IMG/VR virus record: IMGVR_UViG_3300044911_003339
Location: 1-64,000 of that record
Source of the DNA: a virus
Length of the DNA stretch: 64,000 bases
Reading direction: 5' to 3' (one strand)
In this document: positions 6,847-15,444 of the stretch, one piece after another
How positions within the stretch are numbered: the stretch's first letter is position 1
How the letters are laid out: the number at the start of each line of letters is the position of its first letter
The notes under the pieces: generated by a model
What the model saw: only the letters and a program-made list of their open reading frames with translations
Told to the model about the DNA's origin: nothing
Database searches by the model: none
Translations under genes and position numbers: made by a program

Positions 6847-9842
6847 GCAGGACCCGCAAGCCCCGCGCGCTCTTCGCAGCGCCGGCACCGATCGAAGCAG
6901 CCGCGCCGTTCCGCTTCGTCGCGTTCGGCGATCTCCACGTCAGCGCGAAGACGCTCGACCGAGCGATCGATCTCCTCACGCGTGTCGGCGAGGTCGCCGA
7001 CGAGCACGGCGCGGAGATCGTGTGTCTCGGCGACTTCTGGGATCTCCGCAACGTGCTCCACGTGCGGCACGTCGATGCCGTGCTGAGCGTGATCGAGTCG
7101 TGGAAGGCTACCGCGTGGTTCATCCCCGGTAATCACGATCAGGTCACCATCGACGGCAGCGTGCACGGTGTGCGCATCTTCGGTCCGCTCCCGCGCGTGA
7201 AGGTCGCGACCGACCTCATGCTCGACGAAGCGCGCAAGCTCGCGTTCGTGCCGTGGCGCGAGGCCGAGGGCGAGCAGGAGGCCATCTTCCAGCGCGTGCC
7301 CGACGGCTACACCGTCTTCGCTCACGCGGAGCTTCAGGGCGCGACCGCGAACAACGGCAAGCCCGCAGCGGGCAAGCTCGCGCTGCACAGCGCGGAGCGA
7401 TTCCGCGCGCTCTACATGGGCCACTACCACGCGCGACAGAAGCTCGGCACGCGCTCGTGGTACATCGGGTCGCCGTTCGAGATGGATTTCGGCGAGCGAG
7501 GAGAGCCGCACGGGCTCGCGCTCCTGACGAGCGACACCATCGACCCGGCCTTCCTCGACCTCGACCACTACCCCAAGCACTACGTGATCGAGCCTCCCTT
7601 CGACGGCAGGAATCCACTGCCGCCGATTCGTGAGAGCGACATCGTGGAGTTTCGAGGGCCGCGCGAGATGCTCTCGGGAGGGCTCGTCCAGGGCATCATC
7701 GAGAGGCTGCCCACGAAGGACGTGCGCACGGTGCCGGTCGCCGCGCCCGACAAGGCAGGCCCTCCGCAGTTCGCGCTCACGCTCGCCGACGCGCTGGAGA
7801 AGTACGTCGAGCAGGAATCCGAAGCCGCACAGGACCACGGCGCGGACCTCGCGCTCGTGTCGAAGGAGGATCTCCTTCGTGCGGGCCGTGACCTGCTCGC
7901 CCAGGTCCCCGACGCGCGTCTCATCGCACCGGCCGGCGCTCGCGTGCGGGTGCTCGGCGCGTTCGTGATGGACTTCATGCGCGTCCGCGGCGCGGTGAAT
8001 CTCGGGCTGGAGAACCGAGGCACGACGCTGCTGCGCGGTCGCATGGGAGCGGGCAAGACCTCGCTCGTGGATGCGATCACGTGGTGCATCTACGGCGTGA
8101 CGACTCCGCGCAAGGCAGGCGCGGCAGGCGCGTCTCTGCGCGCCGATGACGTGATCAACGACGAGGCCGAGCAGTGCTGCGTCTCGGTCGCTCTGGAGAT
8201 CGACGGCAAGGCCGCGAAGATTTCGCGCACCAAGCGTCGCGGCAAGACCGCGGTGATCGAGATCGACTACGACGGCGTTCCGCCCGCGGGCATCTCCGAT
8301 CAACAGGCGATCGTTCAGCATCTCGTGGGGCTGCCCTACGATCTCTGGCGCTCGTGCGTCTACCTCGGGCAAGGGGCCGTCGCGAACTTCATCACGGACG
8401 CGGACAAGCGCAGGAAGGAGATGCTCTCGACCGCGTTCTCGCTCGGCGCGTGCGTCGATGCGCAGAAGCTCGTTCGCTCACAACTGAAGACCGTCGTCTT
8501 CCAGTGCGAGCGCCTGCGTCTGGAGATTTCGAGCAACACGCGCGCGCTCTCCGAGGTGCAGGCGTTCGACTACGCGAAGCAGATCGCGGATTTCGAGGCA
8601 CGCCGCGAGGCTGCGAAGCAGGCTGCTCGCGACGAGGGCGACGCGGCGAAGCAGGCCATCGCGCAGTGCGAGGAATCGCTCGGCGCAGAGGCGCAGTGGG
8701 TCGAGGCCCGCGCGCAGTACGACGAGCAACTCGCCAAGCTCATGAAGAGCTACGGCGAGGCGTTCGCAGGTCCGAGCGCTGCGTCGCGAGAGCGGCTCGG
8801 AGGGCTCCGCACTGAACTCGGAATCAACCAGCGCGACCGCGCTCGCGTCGAGACGCAGATCGCACACCTGAAGTCCGAGCGCGCATCCGGCCTCGGCGCG
8901 TGCCCCGCGTGCAAGCGTCCGCTCGACGCCTCGGGGCTGGAGACGCAGATCATCGAGGCGGAGGTGAAGCTGCGGCAGTACGACGTGTCGATCCAGGAGA
9001 TCGAGGCGCGCCTCTCGCAGCTTCTCACCGAGCAAGTCGAGGCCGAGGAAGGCGTCGCCGCTCGCCGCGCTGCGATCGAGGAGGACATCGCGAAGGTGCG
9101 CAAGCACATCGACTCGTGCGCTTCAGCGCAGGTCACCTTCGCGCGTCTTCGCGACAACCGAGCCGCGGCCGAGCATCGCCTGAAGAGCGCCCGCGCGCTC
9201 TGGCAGCACCACGAGAGCGAACTGAATCCGTGGAAGGCGAAGCAGGCCGAGCAGGAGGCTCGCGTGTCCGCGCTCCGCGCTGCGATCGAGCGCGACGACG
9301 CGGAGCTTCGCAGCCTCATGCTCACGCGCTCGACGCTGGAGTTCTGGGAGACGGGATTCGGTCAGAACGGGATTCCCGTGCTCGTGCTTCGGCTCGCGCT
9401 CTTCGACCTGGAGGAGCACGCGAATCGCTTCATCGCTGCGCTCACTGAGGGCTCCATCACGTCGCAGCTTTCGATCGAGGGCGACGACCTCATGGTGCGA
9501 TTCTTCAAGCACGAGAACGGGCAGACGCGCGAGCGCACCTACCTGCAACTCTCGGGTGGCGAGAAGCGCTGCGTCGAGATGGCGTTCTCGCCCTTCGCGC
9601 TCTCGGAGATGATCTTCTCGCGCTGCGGCGTGCGCGTGGGGCTGCTCGTGATCGACGAACTGACGACGCACCTCGGGGCCGAGGAGAAGCCCATCGTGTG
9701 CCGGCTCCTGCGCTCGCTCGACCGCGAGACGGTGCTCGTGATCGACCACGACGAGAGCGTGCGCGGCGCGTTCGATCGCTCCATCCTGTGCAGTCGTGAT
9801 TCCGGTGTGCTCGTGCTGACCGAGGGAGGAGTCGAGGGATGA
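6843..9842 (+). CDS. SbcD(Mre11)-SbcC(Rad50) single-chain fusion nuclease
   Basis: One uninterrupted 999 aa frame carries both halves of the Mre11-Rad50 complex (T4 gp47/gp46), normally two genes. Residues ~20-270 are the Mre11-type metallophosphoesterase, with motifs GDLH, GDFWD, GNHD and GHYHA. After a linker to ~365 comes the Rad50/SbcC ATPase: Walker A GRMGAGKTS (399-407), Q-loop region YLGQGAVANF, coiled-coil arms, zinc hook CPAC (C687, C690), signature LSGGEK (903-908) and Walker B VIDE (D938, E939). It should process DNA ends for recombination-dependent replication. The start is GTG 6843, overlapping the recombinase stop. Confidence 0.95.
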   Translation: MSRTRKPRALFAAPAPIEAAAPFRFVAFGDLHVSAKTLDRAIDLLTRVGEVADEHGAEIVCLGDFWDLRNVLHVRHVDAVLSVIESWKATAWFIPGNHDQVTIDGSVHGVRIFGPLPRVKVATDLMLDEARKLAFVPWREAEGEQEAIFQRVPDGYTVFAHAELQGATANNGKPAAGKLALHSAERFRALYMGHYHARQKLGTRSWYIGSPFEMDFGERGEPHGLALLTSDTIDPAFLDLDHYPKHYVIEPPFDGRNPLPPIRESDIVEFRGPREMLSGGLVQGIIERLPTKDVRTVPVAAPDKAGPPQFALTLADALEKYVEQESEAAQDHGADLALVSKEDLLRAGRDLLAQVPDARLIAPAGARVRVLGAFVMDFMRVRGAVNLGLENRGTTLLRGRMGAGKTSLVDAITWCIYGVTTPRKAGAAGASLRADDVINDEAEQCCVSVALEIDGKAAKISRTKRRGKTAVIEIDYDGVPPAGISDQQAIVQHLVGLPYDLWRSCVYLGQGAVANFITDADKRRKEMLSTAFSLGACVDAQKLVRSQLKTVVFQCERLRLEISSNTRALSEVQAFDYAKQIADFEARREAAKQAARDEGDAAKQAIAQCEESLGAEAQWVEARAQYDEQLAKLMKSYGEAFAGPSAASRERLGGLRTELGINQRDRARVETQIAHLKSERASGLGACPACKRPLDASGLETQIIEAEVKLRQYDVSIQEIEARLSQLLTEQVEAEEGVAARRAAIEEDIAKVRKHIDSCASAQVTFARLRDNRAAAEHRLKSARALWQHHESELNPWKAKQAEQEARVSALRAAIERDDAELRSLMLTRSTLEFWETGFGQNGIPVLVLRLALFDLEEHANRFIAALTEGSITSQLSIEGDDLMVRFFKHENGQTRERTYLQLSGGEKRCVEMAFSPFALSEMIFSRCGVRVGLLVIDELTTHLGAEEKPIVCRLLRSLDRETVLVIDHDESVRGAFDRSILCSRDSGVLVLTEGGVEG

Positions 9843-10351
9843 AGACCGCGAAGTACAAGCCCCGGCTCATGCCGGGCGAGCAGTGGTTCGAGGTCGTGTC
9901 GTGCTTCGATCCCGCGCGCATCGAGCACTTCCCCTACGGGCCCAACGGCGAGCGCGCGTTCGTGCTCGGCGCTCTCGACAAGCTGCTCGTGGTCGAGGTG
10001 CCACGCACGATGGACGGCGAGTCGATCGGAGCGCTCGGGCGGCACCTGTCGGAATCGGGTAAGGAAGCACTCATCGTGAGCGAAGGCATCCGGTTCCTCC
10101 GGCTGCGCGCGCTCTCTGTGAGCGAGGAACGAGACATCGAGCGGCAGATCAAGGAGGCCGAAGATGCGCAGCGTGCGAGAGAGGGAGAGCGGCTGGACGC
10201 CCCCGAAGTTGCTGGGGGCGGATCCGGGGTTGGCGAACTTCGGCATGGCGGTTCTGGAGGTGACTCCGGGCCGCGCGCCGATGCTGCTGCACCTCTCGAC
10301 GACGCGAACGTCGGGCGAGCCGAAGAAGAAGCGGACGATCCATCTCGCTGA
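9839..10351 (+). CDS. Hypothetical protein, 170 aa, tail overlaps resolvase gene
   Basis: ATG 9839 overlaps the fusion-nuclease stop (ATGA). The first ~110 residues look like a small alpha/beta domain. From residue ~110 on, the frame overlaps the resolvase gene for 188 bases and becomes a Gly/Asp/Ala-rich low-complexity tail, probably shaped by the other frame. I do not recognise the domain. Its position suggests a partner of the recombination proteins. Confidence 0.65.
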   Translation: MKTAKYKPRLMPGEQWFEVVSCFDPARIEHFPYGPNGERAFVLGALDKLLVVEVPRTMDGESIGALGRHLSESGKEALIVSEGIRFLRLRALSVSEERDIERQIKEAEDAQRAREGERLDAPEVAGGGSGVGELRHGGSGGDSGPRADAAAPLDDANVGRAEEEADDPSR

Positions 10352-10772
10352 CGAGAACTTCATCCGCACGCGTGCCATCGGGCGCGCGCTCGACCACGTG
10401 CTCGTCCAGTACAACCCGGCCGCCATCGCCGCGGAATCTTTCGCGTGGGTCCGAGACGCCTCGTCTGCGGCGAAGACCGCGATGACGTGGGGCGTGCTCG
10501 CGCTCGCGTGCGAGCGTGCATCGCTGCCCCTCGCGTCGCTCGGTTCTCAGGACGTGAAGAAGGCCCTGTGCGGGAAGCGAGACGCGTCGAAGGAATCTGT
10601 CGAGCAGGCCGCGCGCAAGCGTCTCGCTCGTGGGAGCGAGCACGTGATCGCGGCGTTCGAGCAGACGACTTCCGCGACGCATCGAGAGCATGCATGGGAT
10701 GCCCTCGCGACTGCTCTCGTGGCACTCGAACAGAGCGAGGTGATCCGTGCTGTCGTCCGCGCTGCCCCCTGA
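10164..10772 (+). CDS. ruvC: RuvC-like Holliday junction resolvase
   Basis: A 202 aa protein of the RNase H/RuvC fold. The first catalytic Asp is in LLGADPGLANFG near residue 20, the Glu in AAIAAESFAW, and the last acidic position in the HAWDALATA helix. The start ATG follows AAGGAGG with 8-base spacing, which supports it despite the 188-base overlap with the preceding frame. It would cut branched intermediates made by the nearby UvsX and Mre11-Rad50 proteins before packaging. Confidence 0.85.
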   Translation: MRSVRERESGWTPPKLLGADPGLANFGMAVLEVTPGRAPMLLHLSTTRTSGEPKKKRTIHLADENFIRTRAIGRALDHVLVQYNPAAIAAESFAWVRDASSAAKTAMTWGVLALACERASLPLASLGSQDVKKALCGKRDASKESVEQAARKRLARGSEHVIAAFEQTTSATHREHAWDALATALVALEQSEVIRAVVRAAP

Positions 10773-11199
10773 CACCAAGAAGCGGTTCACCGAAGCCGTC
10801 GCGTGGATCAAGAAGAGCGTTGCGCAGCGCATGCGCACGCGCCCCGATCGCGTGCGCGTGAAGCTCTTCTACGAAGAGGCCAAGATCACGCTCCGCGTCA
10901 GCATCCCGGCCACGCTCGAAGTGAGCGTGTCTCACGCGGAGGTCTACAAGCACGCGACTGCGATCTGGAACGACTGGCTCAGGACGAATCCCGATCTCGA
11001 ATACCTCACGACCGAAATGGTGGAGCCGGGGAAGGACACGCGCGCTCTCAACAGCGCCGACTTCGCGCAACGCATGCGCGCTCTCAGGGAGAAGAATCGT
11101 GGCAGTGAAGAAGCTGAAGAAGCCCGCACCGAAGAAGCCGCTGGTGATTCCAACTGCGTCTGGATCTGGAACGACTACCACGGTGGTGCGCAGTTCTGA
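10747..11199 (+). CDS. Hypothetical protein, 150 aa
   Basis: The start is GTG 10747, overlapping the resolvase C-terminus by 26 bases. Residues 1-115 look folded and mixed alpha/beta, with a conserved-looking FYEEAKITLRVSIP strand region. The last ~35 residues overlap the next gene and are acidic. No family is recognised. Confidence 0.6.
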   Translation: MLSSALPPDTKKRFTEAVAWIKKSVAQRMRTRPDRVRVKLFYEEAKITLRVSIPATLEVSVSHAEVYKHATAIWNDWLRTNPDLEYLTTEMVEPGKDTRALNSADFAQRMRALREKNRGSEEAEEARTEEAAGDSNCVWIWNDYHGGAQF

Positions 11200-11866
11200 G
11201 ATCGCGAAGAAGGCGATTGCTCTTCCCGAGCACATGCCTCTTCGCGAAGAGGCGCGTCTTCGCTTCATCATGGACGCCGATGCGAACCCCGTGATCTGGC
11301 ACTGGGAGCGCTACGGCAAGCACCACGGAATCCCTTACAAGACGTGGGACAAGTGGGCCGAGCGTGACGGCTGGCTCGACGCTCGCGGGCAGTTCTGGGA
11401 AGAGGCCCGCGCGAGGCTTCACGCCGAAGCGCAGAAGAGGCTCGCCGCGCACAACGCGCGATTCCTGGAGAAGATGTTCTCCATCGCCGACCCTCTGCTC
11501 GAACGCCTCATGCCGGTCACCGACGAGGACGGCAACGTGGTGCTGGACGAGAACCGCAAGCCCAAGTTCGCGATTCCCTTCCGCTCGTACGAGGGCGCGA
11601 TGTCGGCGCTCGGAGGCTTCCTCGATCGCATCGCGACTCGCACGGGTGACGTGTCGAGACGCGTCGCGACCGTGAACGAGTCGAGCGAGGAGAAGCAGCG
11701 GAGCACGCTGCTCGACCCCGTGACGCAGCGCCGCGCTCTCAGCCCGGCCGACTACCGAGCGCTCGCAGTGACGATGATGCGCCTGCGAGAGCAGAATCCC
11801 GGCGACGACGAGGACGTGCTCGACGCACTGCCCGAAGAAGAACCCGAACAGAAGGAACGCACATGA
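11099..11866 (+). CDS. Putative terminase small subunit / HTH DNA-binding protein
   Basis: This is a 255 aa protein starting at GTG 11099. The basic N-terminus is followed near residue 60 by a helix-turn-helix-like segment, YGKHHGIPYKTWDKWAERD, of the kind seen in small terminase subunits. Long helices follow, and the tail is strongly acidic (DDEDVLDALPEEEPEQ). Small terminases recognise phage DNA for packaging, but the large subunit lies 19 kb away at 31139, so a regulatory DNA-binding role is also possible. Confidence 0.5.
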   Translation: MAVKKLKKPAPKKPLVIPTASGSGTTTTVVRSSEIAKKAIALPEHMPLREEARLRFIMDADANPVIWHWERYGKHHGIPYKTWDKWAERDGWLDARGQFWEEARARLHAEAQKRLAAHNARFLEKMFSIADPLLERLMPVTDEDGNVVLDENRKPKFAIPFRSYEGAMSALGGFLDRIATRTGDVSRRVATVNESSEEKQRSTLLDPVTQRRALSPADYRALAVTMMRLREQNPGDDEDVLDALPEEEPEQKERT

Positions 11867-12069
11867 GCAGCAAGTTGCCGATCGTCGGCACCATCTACAC
11901 GAACGACCGCGCGGGATTCCTGAAGCTCATCGCCGACGCGAACGAGCACAGCGACTCCCACGTGATCGTGAACGCCTTCCCGCTCGGGGGAGACAAGATC
12001 GCCGCCATCTTCAGGCGGCGCGAACGAGAAGAGGCCAAGGGCTCCTTCTTCGACCCGCTGGACGGATGA
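11863..12069 (+). CDS. Hypothetical protein, 68 aa
   Basis: ATG 11863 overlaps the stop of the preceding gene (ATGA). It is a small mixed-charge protein with no membrane span or metal motif. It is followed after three bases by the transglycosylase gene. Function unknown. Confidence 0.65.
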   Translation: MSSKLPIVGTIYTNDRAGFLKLIADANEHSDSHVIVNAFPLGGDKIAAIFRRREREEAKGSFFDPLDG

Positions 12070-12072
12070 ACC

Positions 12073-12696
12073 ATGCGCAAGATTCTCACTCTGCTGCTCG
12101 TGCTCCTGCCCGCGACCGCCATCGCGCAGGACAGCCCTTCGATCGAGCGCGTCGAGCACACGCTGCTCGATCTCATCTCGATCGGCCGCCCTGGGCACGA
12201 GCGACCGAACCCCGCGTGTGCTCGTGCTCGCGGAGGATGCGATGCCCGGCTCCACGCGTTCGCCACCTACTTCGTCGAGGCCGGCGCGCGACACGGTGTC
12301 GATCCTCTGCTGCTGGGCGCGATGGCGTTCCGCGAGTCGAGCCTGAATCCGTTCGCGACGGGCGCGACTCGCGCGGAGGGCGGCATCATGCAGATCAACC
12401 CGTGTCGCTCGGACATCCCTCCCGAGGTCCGCATCTTCGTGGGCCCGTGCCCGACGAGCACGCAGGATCGCGAGAGGCGCGACGCTCGCGCTCGTGCGTT
12501 CCGTGAGCGATGCGAGCGCGAGATCGGCGCGTGTCAGCAGCCCATCGTCGATTACGCCGCGCAGCATCTCGCGGCGTGCATCTCGCGGTGCGGCTCGATC
12601 GAGTCCGGCCTCACGGCCTACAACGGCGGCGGGTGCGGAGAGAGCGATTACGCTGCTCGCGTTCTCCGCACGCGCTCCGAGATGGAACCCGAGTGA
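12073..12696 (+). CDS. Secreted lytic transglycosylase (SLT/goose-lysozyme fold)
   Basis: A 207 aa protein with a clear N-terminal Sec signal peptide (KILTLLLVLLPATAIAQ, cleavage near residue 19). The SLT core follows: catalytic Glu in AFRESSLNPFA (E88), GIMQINP near residue 108, and LTAYNGG near the end. Eight or more Cys residues suggest disulfides and an extracytoplasmic location. It would cleave peptidoglycan glycan strands at lysis or entry. A signal peptide on a phage lysin suggests export by the host Sec system. Confidence 0.85.
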   Translation: MRKILTLLLVLLPATAIAQDSPSIERVEHTLLDLISIGRPGHERPNPACARARGGCDARLHAFATYFVEAGARHGVDPLLLGAMAFRESSLNPFATGATRAEGGIMQINPCRSDIPPEVRIFVGPCPTSTQDRERRDARARAFRERCEREIGACQQPIVDYAAQHLAACISRCGSIESGLTAYNGGGCGESDYAARVLRTRSEMEPE

Positions 12697-12956
12697 GCTT
12701 CGGTCGCGTACGACGCGTGCTCTCGCGCCTCCGAAGCTCCGGCGTGTCGCCCGAGACCGAGGCGCAACTGCGCGTGATCGAGCAGGCTCTTCTCGACGCG
12801 CCCATCGCGGTACGACGCGCGAGCCCGCCGCGTGTGACCCGCATCATGACGCCCGAGCAGATGGATGAGATTCTCTATTCGCTGCTCGGAGAGGTGATCG
12901 TTTCGCAGCTTGTCTCGATCGTTCGGGATGAGCGAGATAGGAGGAATCGGGTATGA
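12693..12956 (+). CDS. Hypothetical protein, 87 aa
   Basis: The GTG start overlaps the lysin stop (GTGA). The N-terminus is basic and the C-terminal half helical (PEQMDEILYSLLGEVIV). Its end overlaps the next gene by four bases. It lies beside the lysin and might be a lysis accessory protein; that is context only. Confidence 0.55.
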   Translation: MSFGRVRRVLSRLRSSGVSPETEAQLRVIEQALLDAPIAVRRASPPRVTRIMTPEQMDEILYSLLGEVIVSQLVSIVRDERDRRNRV

Positions 12957-13267
12957 GTGACTGGAAGCCCAACATGTTCGTTCGACGTGGATACACCGTT
13001 CGCGACGACCGGCTCGACAAGGCCAAGCGTGTCGAGATCATCGTGCGCGTGGACGGGCAGACGATGGCGCAGGTGCAGGCGCGAGAGCCCGGTCTCGTCG
13101 CGTTCGTCTCGCGCCCCGACGAGCCCGGCTTCGACATCGAGATCGTCGAGGCGAGCGGCGCGCGCTTCACGGACATGAAGCTGCCGCCCGCGAAGGGCAC
13201 GCCGCTCTCGTGGCAGCAGGACGCGCTCTTCGGGCCCGTCGAGCCGAAGGAAGGAGACGAGGGATGA
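12953..13267 (+). CDS. Hypothetical protein, 104 aa
   Basis: ATG 12953 follows AGGAGG at 12939-12944. The protein is beta-rich, with no transmembrane or Cys motif and an acidic end. It is coupled to the methyltransferase gene by a four-base overlap, so the two may act together; no family is recognised. Confidence 0.65.
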   Translation: MSDWKPNMFVRRGYTVRDDRLDKAKRVEIIVRVDGQTMAQVQAREPGLVAFVSRPDEPGFDIEIVEASGARFTDMKLPPAKGTPLSWQQDALFGPVEPKEGDEG

Positions 13268-14238
13268 TCGACCTGCGCCACTGCCGGAACGACGATGCCG
13301 TTCGCGGCCTCGCCACGCTGCCGGACAAGTCGGTGGATCACATCATGACGGATCCGCCATACGACGCCGACACGCACGGCAGTGGTGCGATGATGCGCGT
13401 GAGCAGCACCAAGCTCACGCGCGAGTTGAAGGGAATCGACGGAGAGGGGCCGAAGCAGTTCGGCCTCGGCTTCGCGGCTCTCGCGGAGGGACAGATCGAG
13501 TGGTGCGCGAAGCAGTTCGTGCGCCTCTCGCGCGGATGGATTCTTGTCTTCTGTGCGACCGAAGACGTGGGCGAGTGGAAGCGTGCGCTCCTCGCCGCTG
13601 GCGCGCGCTACCGCGGCTCGCACCTCTGGCACAAGACGCGAGCGGCCCCGAAGATCCAGGGCAACGGACCAGCGAAGGGATTCGAGAACTTCGTCCTGTG
13701 CTGGGCTGGCGAAGGCGATTCGAAGTGGAACGGCGGAGGGCGTGTCGGCAACTACAGCTACCCGCCCGACAACTGGCAGGTCGAGGGACAGAAGCCTCAC
13801 GCGCTCATGCGCCAGTTGGTGCTCGACTTCACGCTGCCCGACACGATCATCCTCGACCCGTTCATGGGCCGCGGCACGACCGGCTGCGCAGCGAAGGCGC
13901 TCGGTCGCTCGTTCATCGGCTACGAGGTCGGCGATCGTCAGTTCGGAATCGCCGAGAAGAACATCGCCGACACGAGCGAGATGCGGCAGACGACGATGTT
14001 CGCGGTGCATCGCGAGGTGAAGGCTCGCGCGTACGGCATCGAAGCGACGAAGGTGCTGAAGGCCGAGCAGTACGGCGTGATCGATTACATCGATCGCAAG
14101 CTCGACGAAGAGAGCGGCGCGAACCCTCACGTCGAGACGCTCACGCAACACGAAGAGGCGCACCTGATCCCCGTGACGGTGGATTACGATGCGGTGTGGT
14201 TGGAAGGCTCCGAAGAGGAAGAAGAGGCGGCGGCATGA
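13264..14238 (+). CDS. DNA N4-cytosine/N6-adenine methyltransferase
   Basis: A 324 aa amino-methyltransferase of the beta-type motif order: catalytic motif IV MTDPPYDA (D30-Y33) comes before the AdoMet-binding motif I LDPFMGRGTTG (from ~198). Between them lies the target-recognition region. The C-terminus adds ~90 residues ending in a poly-Glu stretch. It would methylate phage DNA, probably to escape host restriction; no cognate nuclease gene is adjacent. ATG 13264 overlaps the previous stop. Confidence 0.9.
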   Translation: MIDLRHCRNDDAVRGLATLPDKSVDHIMTDPPYDADTHGSGAMMRVSSTKLTRELKGIDGEGPKQFGLGFAALAEGQIEWCAKQFVRLSRGWILVFCATEDVGEWKRALLAAGARYRGSHLWHKTRAAPKIQGNGPAKGFENFVLCWAGEGDSKWNGGGRVGNYSYPPDNWQVEGQKPHALMRQLVLDFTLPDTIILDPFMGRGTTGCAAKALGRSFIGYEVGDRQFGIAEKNIADTSEMRQTTMFAVHREVKARAYGIEATKVLKAEQYGVIDYIDRKLDEESGANPHVETLTQHEEAHLIPVTVDYDAVWLEGSEEEEEAAA

Positions 14239-14417
14239 GCATCGAGGAACGAGAGGACCCCAACGCGGTTTCGGGCTGGACGCTGATCTTCGTGCTGCTC
14301 GCGATCGCAGCGCTCTCGTCGTTGATCAGTCGGCACGCGGCCCCAGACTGCCGGCCGTCGCCCGCGTGCGTCTGCCGTGACCGCGAGGCGCGATGCTGGG
14401 ATGATCCGAGGCCATGA
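14235..14417 (+). CDS. Small single-span membrane protein, 60 aa
   Basis: After 17 polar residues there is one transmembrane helix (GWTLIFVLLAIAALSSLI), then a short Cys-rich tail with four Cys. ATG 14235 overlaps the methyltransferase stop. The topology fits a small inner-membrane protein such as a holin-like, spanin-like or exclusion protein. The sequence does not decide between them. Confidence 0.6.
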   Translation: MSIEEREDPNAVSGWTLIFVLLAIAALSSLISRHAAPDCRPSPACVCRDREARCWDDPRP

Positions 14418-14845
14418 GCTACCTCGCGACGAAGCAGACACCTCCCGACCTCGCAGCCGCGGGCTTCCCGTGGCGCATCACGACCGCCGAGTCGTGGACC
14501 GACGCAGAGTTCCGCGCGCCCATCATCGCGTTCCTGCGAGAGTTCCAGCGCACGCCCGGCCGCAACTGGGTCGCGCGCATCGAGGACGTGACCGAGCACA
14601 TCCTCTCGGGCGCGAACATGAACAAGCCGCTGCCGCGCACCCCGCGCTGGCCCGCCGACGTGCCCGACCCCGTGCGTGTCGGGCTCGCGTCTCTCGTGTT
14701 CCGCGTTCGTAATCGACTCACGGGCAGCGTGTACGAGTACGGCATCCCGTTCGTGGATCGCCTCGAATCGGACCCCGCGCAGACGCGCGACTGGTTGCAG
14801 ACGATGGGCGACACGTTCGACGCACGCGCCCGCGCGAGCGAGTGA
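14414..14845 (+). CDS. Hypothetical protein, 143 aa
   Basis: ATG 14414 overlaps the upstream stop. It is a soluble mixed alpha/beta protein with Trp-containing segments near both ends and no recognised motif. Its stop overlaps the possible GTG/ATG starts of the MazG-like gene. Confidence 0.65.
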   Translation: MSYLATKQTPPDLAAAGFPWRITTAESWTDAEFRAPIIAFLREFQRTPGRNWVARIEDVTEHILSGANMNKPLPRTPRWPADVPDPVRVGLASLVFRVRNRLTGSVYEYGIPFVDRLESDPAQTRDWLQTMGDTFDARARASE

Positions 14846-14910
14846 TGGGAATCAGGTTGCGGCCCAAGGCCGAAGTGCTCGCGATGAGGCGCGCACTGAA
14901 GGAGACCACG

Positions 14911-15444
14911 ATGCAGATCGAGAACCGGAATCTTCCTCTCCACGACTGGGCCAAGAAGGTCGCGGAGGTCTCTGCGAGCAAGGGCTTCGTGCTCGCGACG
15001 TGGGAGACGCTCCCCATGAAGCTCATGCTCATGGTGACCGAGGTGCAGGAGGCGATCGACGCCGCGCCCGGTCGCCGCGAGGACTTCGCGATGGAGCTTG
15101 CGGACATCGCGATTCGCATGCTCGAATCTCTCGACTCGATCTGGCGAGGCCAGTGGAGCGCGGGGCGCGTGACGCGAAGGCAGCGCATCGACGACACCTC
15201 CGGCCTCGTGTGGCGCTCGCCGCCTGAGACGTTCGCTCCCGTGCTCCGCATGCTCGTGCTCGCGTGCGAGGCGTGGCGAAAGGACAACCGGCCGGACGCG
15301 ATGAACGCGCTGGAGATCGCGCTCGTGTACGTGTTCCGCGTGGCGGACTCGACGAACATCAACCTCATGGAAGCCATCGCGGAGAAGACCGCGCGCAACG
15401 AGTTGCGCCCGCACCTCCACGGGAAGGCGAAGGCCAACGCATGA
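14911..15444 (+). CDS. MazG-like NTP pyrophosphohydrolase
   Basis: The helical core has the MazG/dUTPase-type metal-binding pattern: a first EVQEAID helix, then FAMELADIAIR. The family hydrolyses (d)NTPs or alarmone-type nucleotides to monophosphates. ATG 14911 has AAGGAG at good spacing; earlier in-frame starts at 14842/14845 overlap the upstream stop but lack a ribosome site, so the protein is 177 or 200 aa. The C-terminal half contains a second helical part of unknown role. Confidence 0.7.
   Translation: MQIENRNLPLHDWAKKVAEVSASKGFVLATWETLPMKLMLMVTEVQEAIDAAPGRREDFAMELADIAIRMLESLDSIWRGQWSAGRVTRRQRIDDTSGLVWRSPPETFAPVLRMLVLACEAWRKDNRPDAMNALEIALVYVFRVADSTNINLMEAIAEKTARNELRPHLHGKAKANA

Noticed and set aside
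12944-12955. GAATCGGGTATG resembling the early promoter motif
   Set aside because: It overlaps the AGGAGG and ATG of the gene at 12953, so the likeness is explained by ribosome-site plus start-codon sequence.
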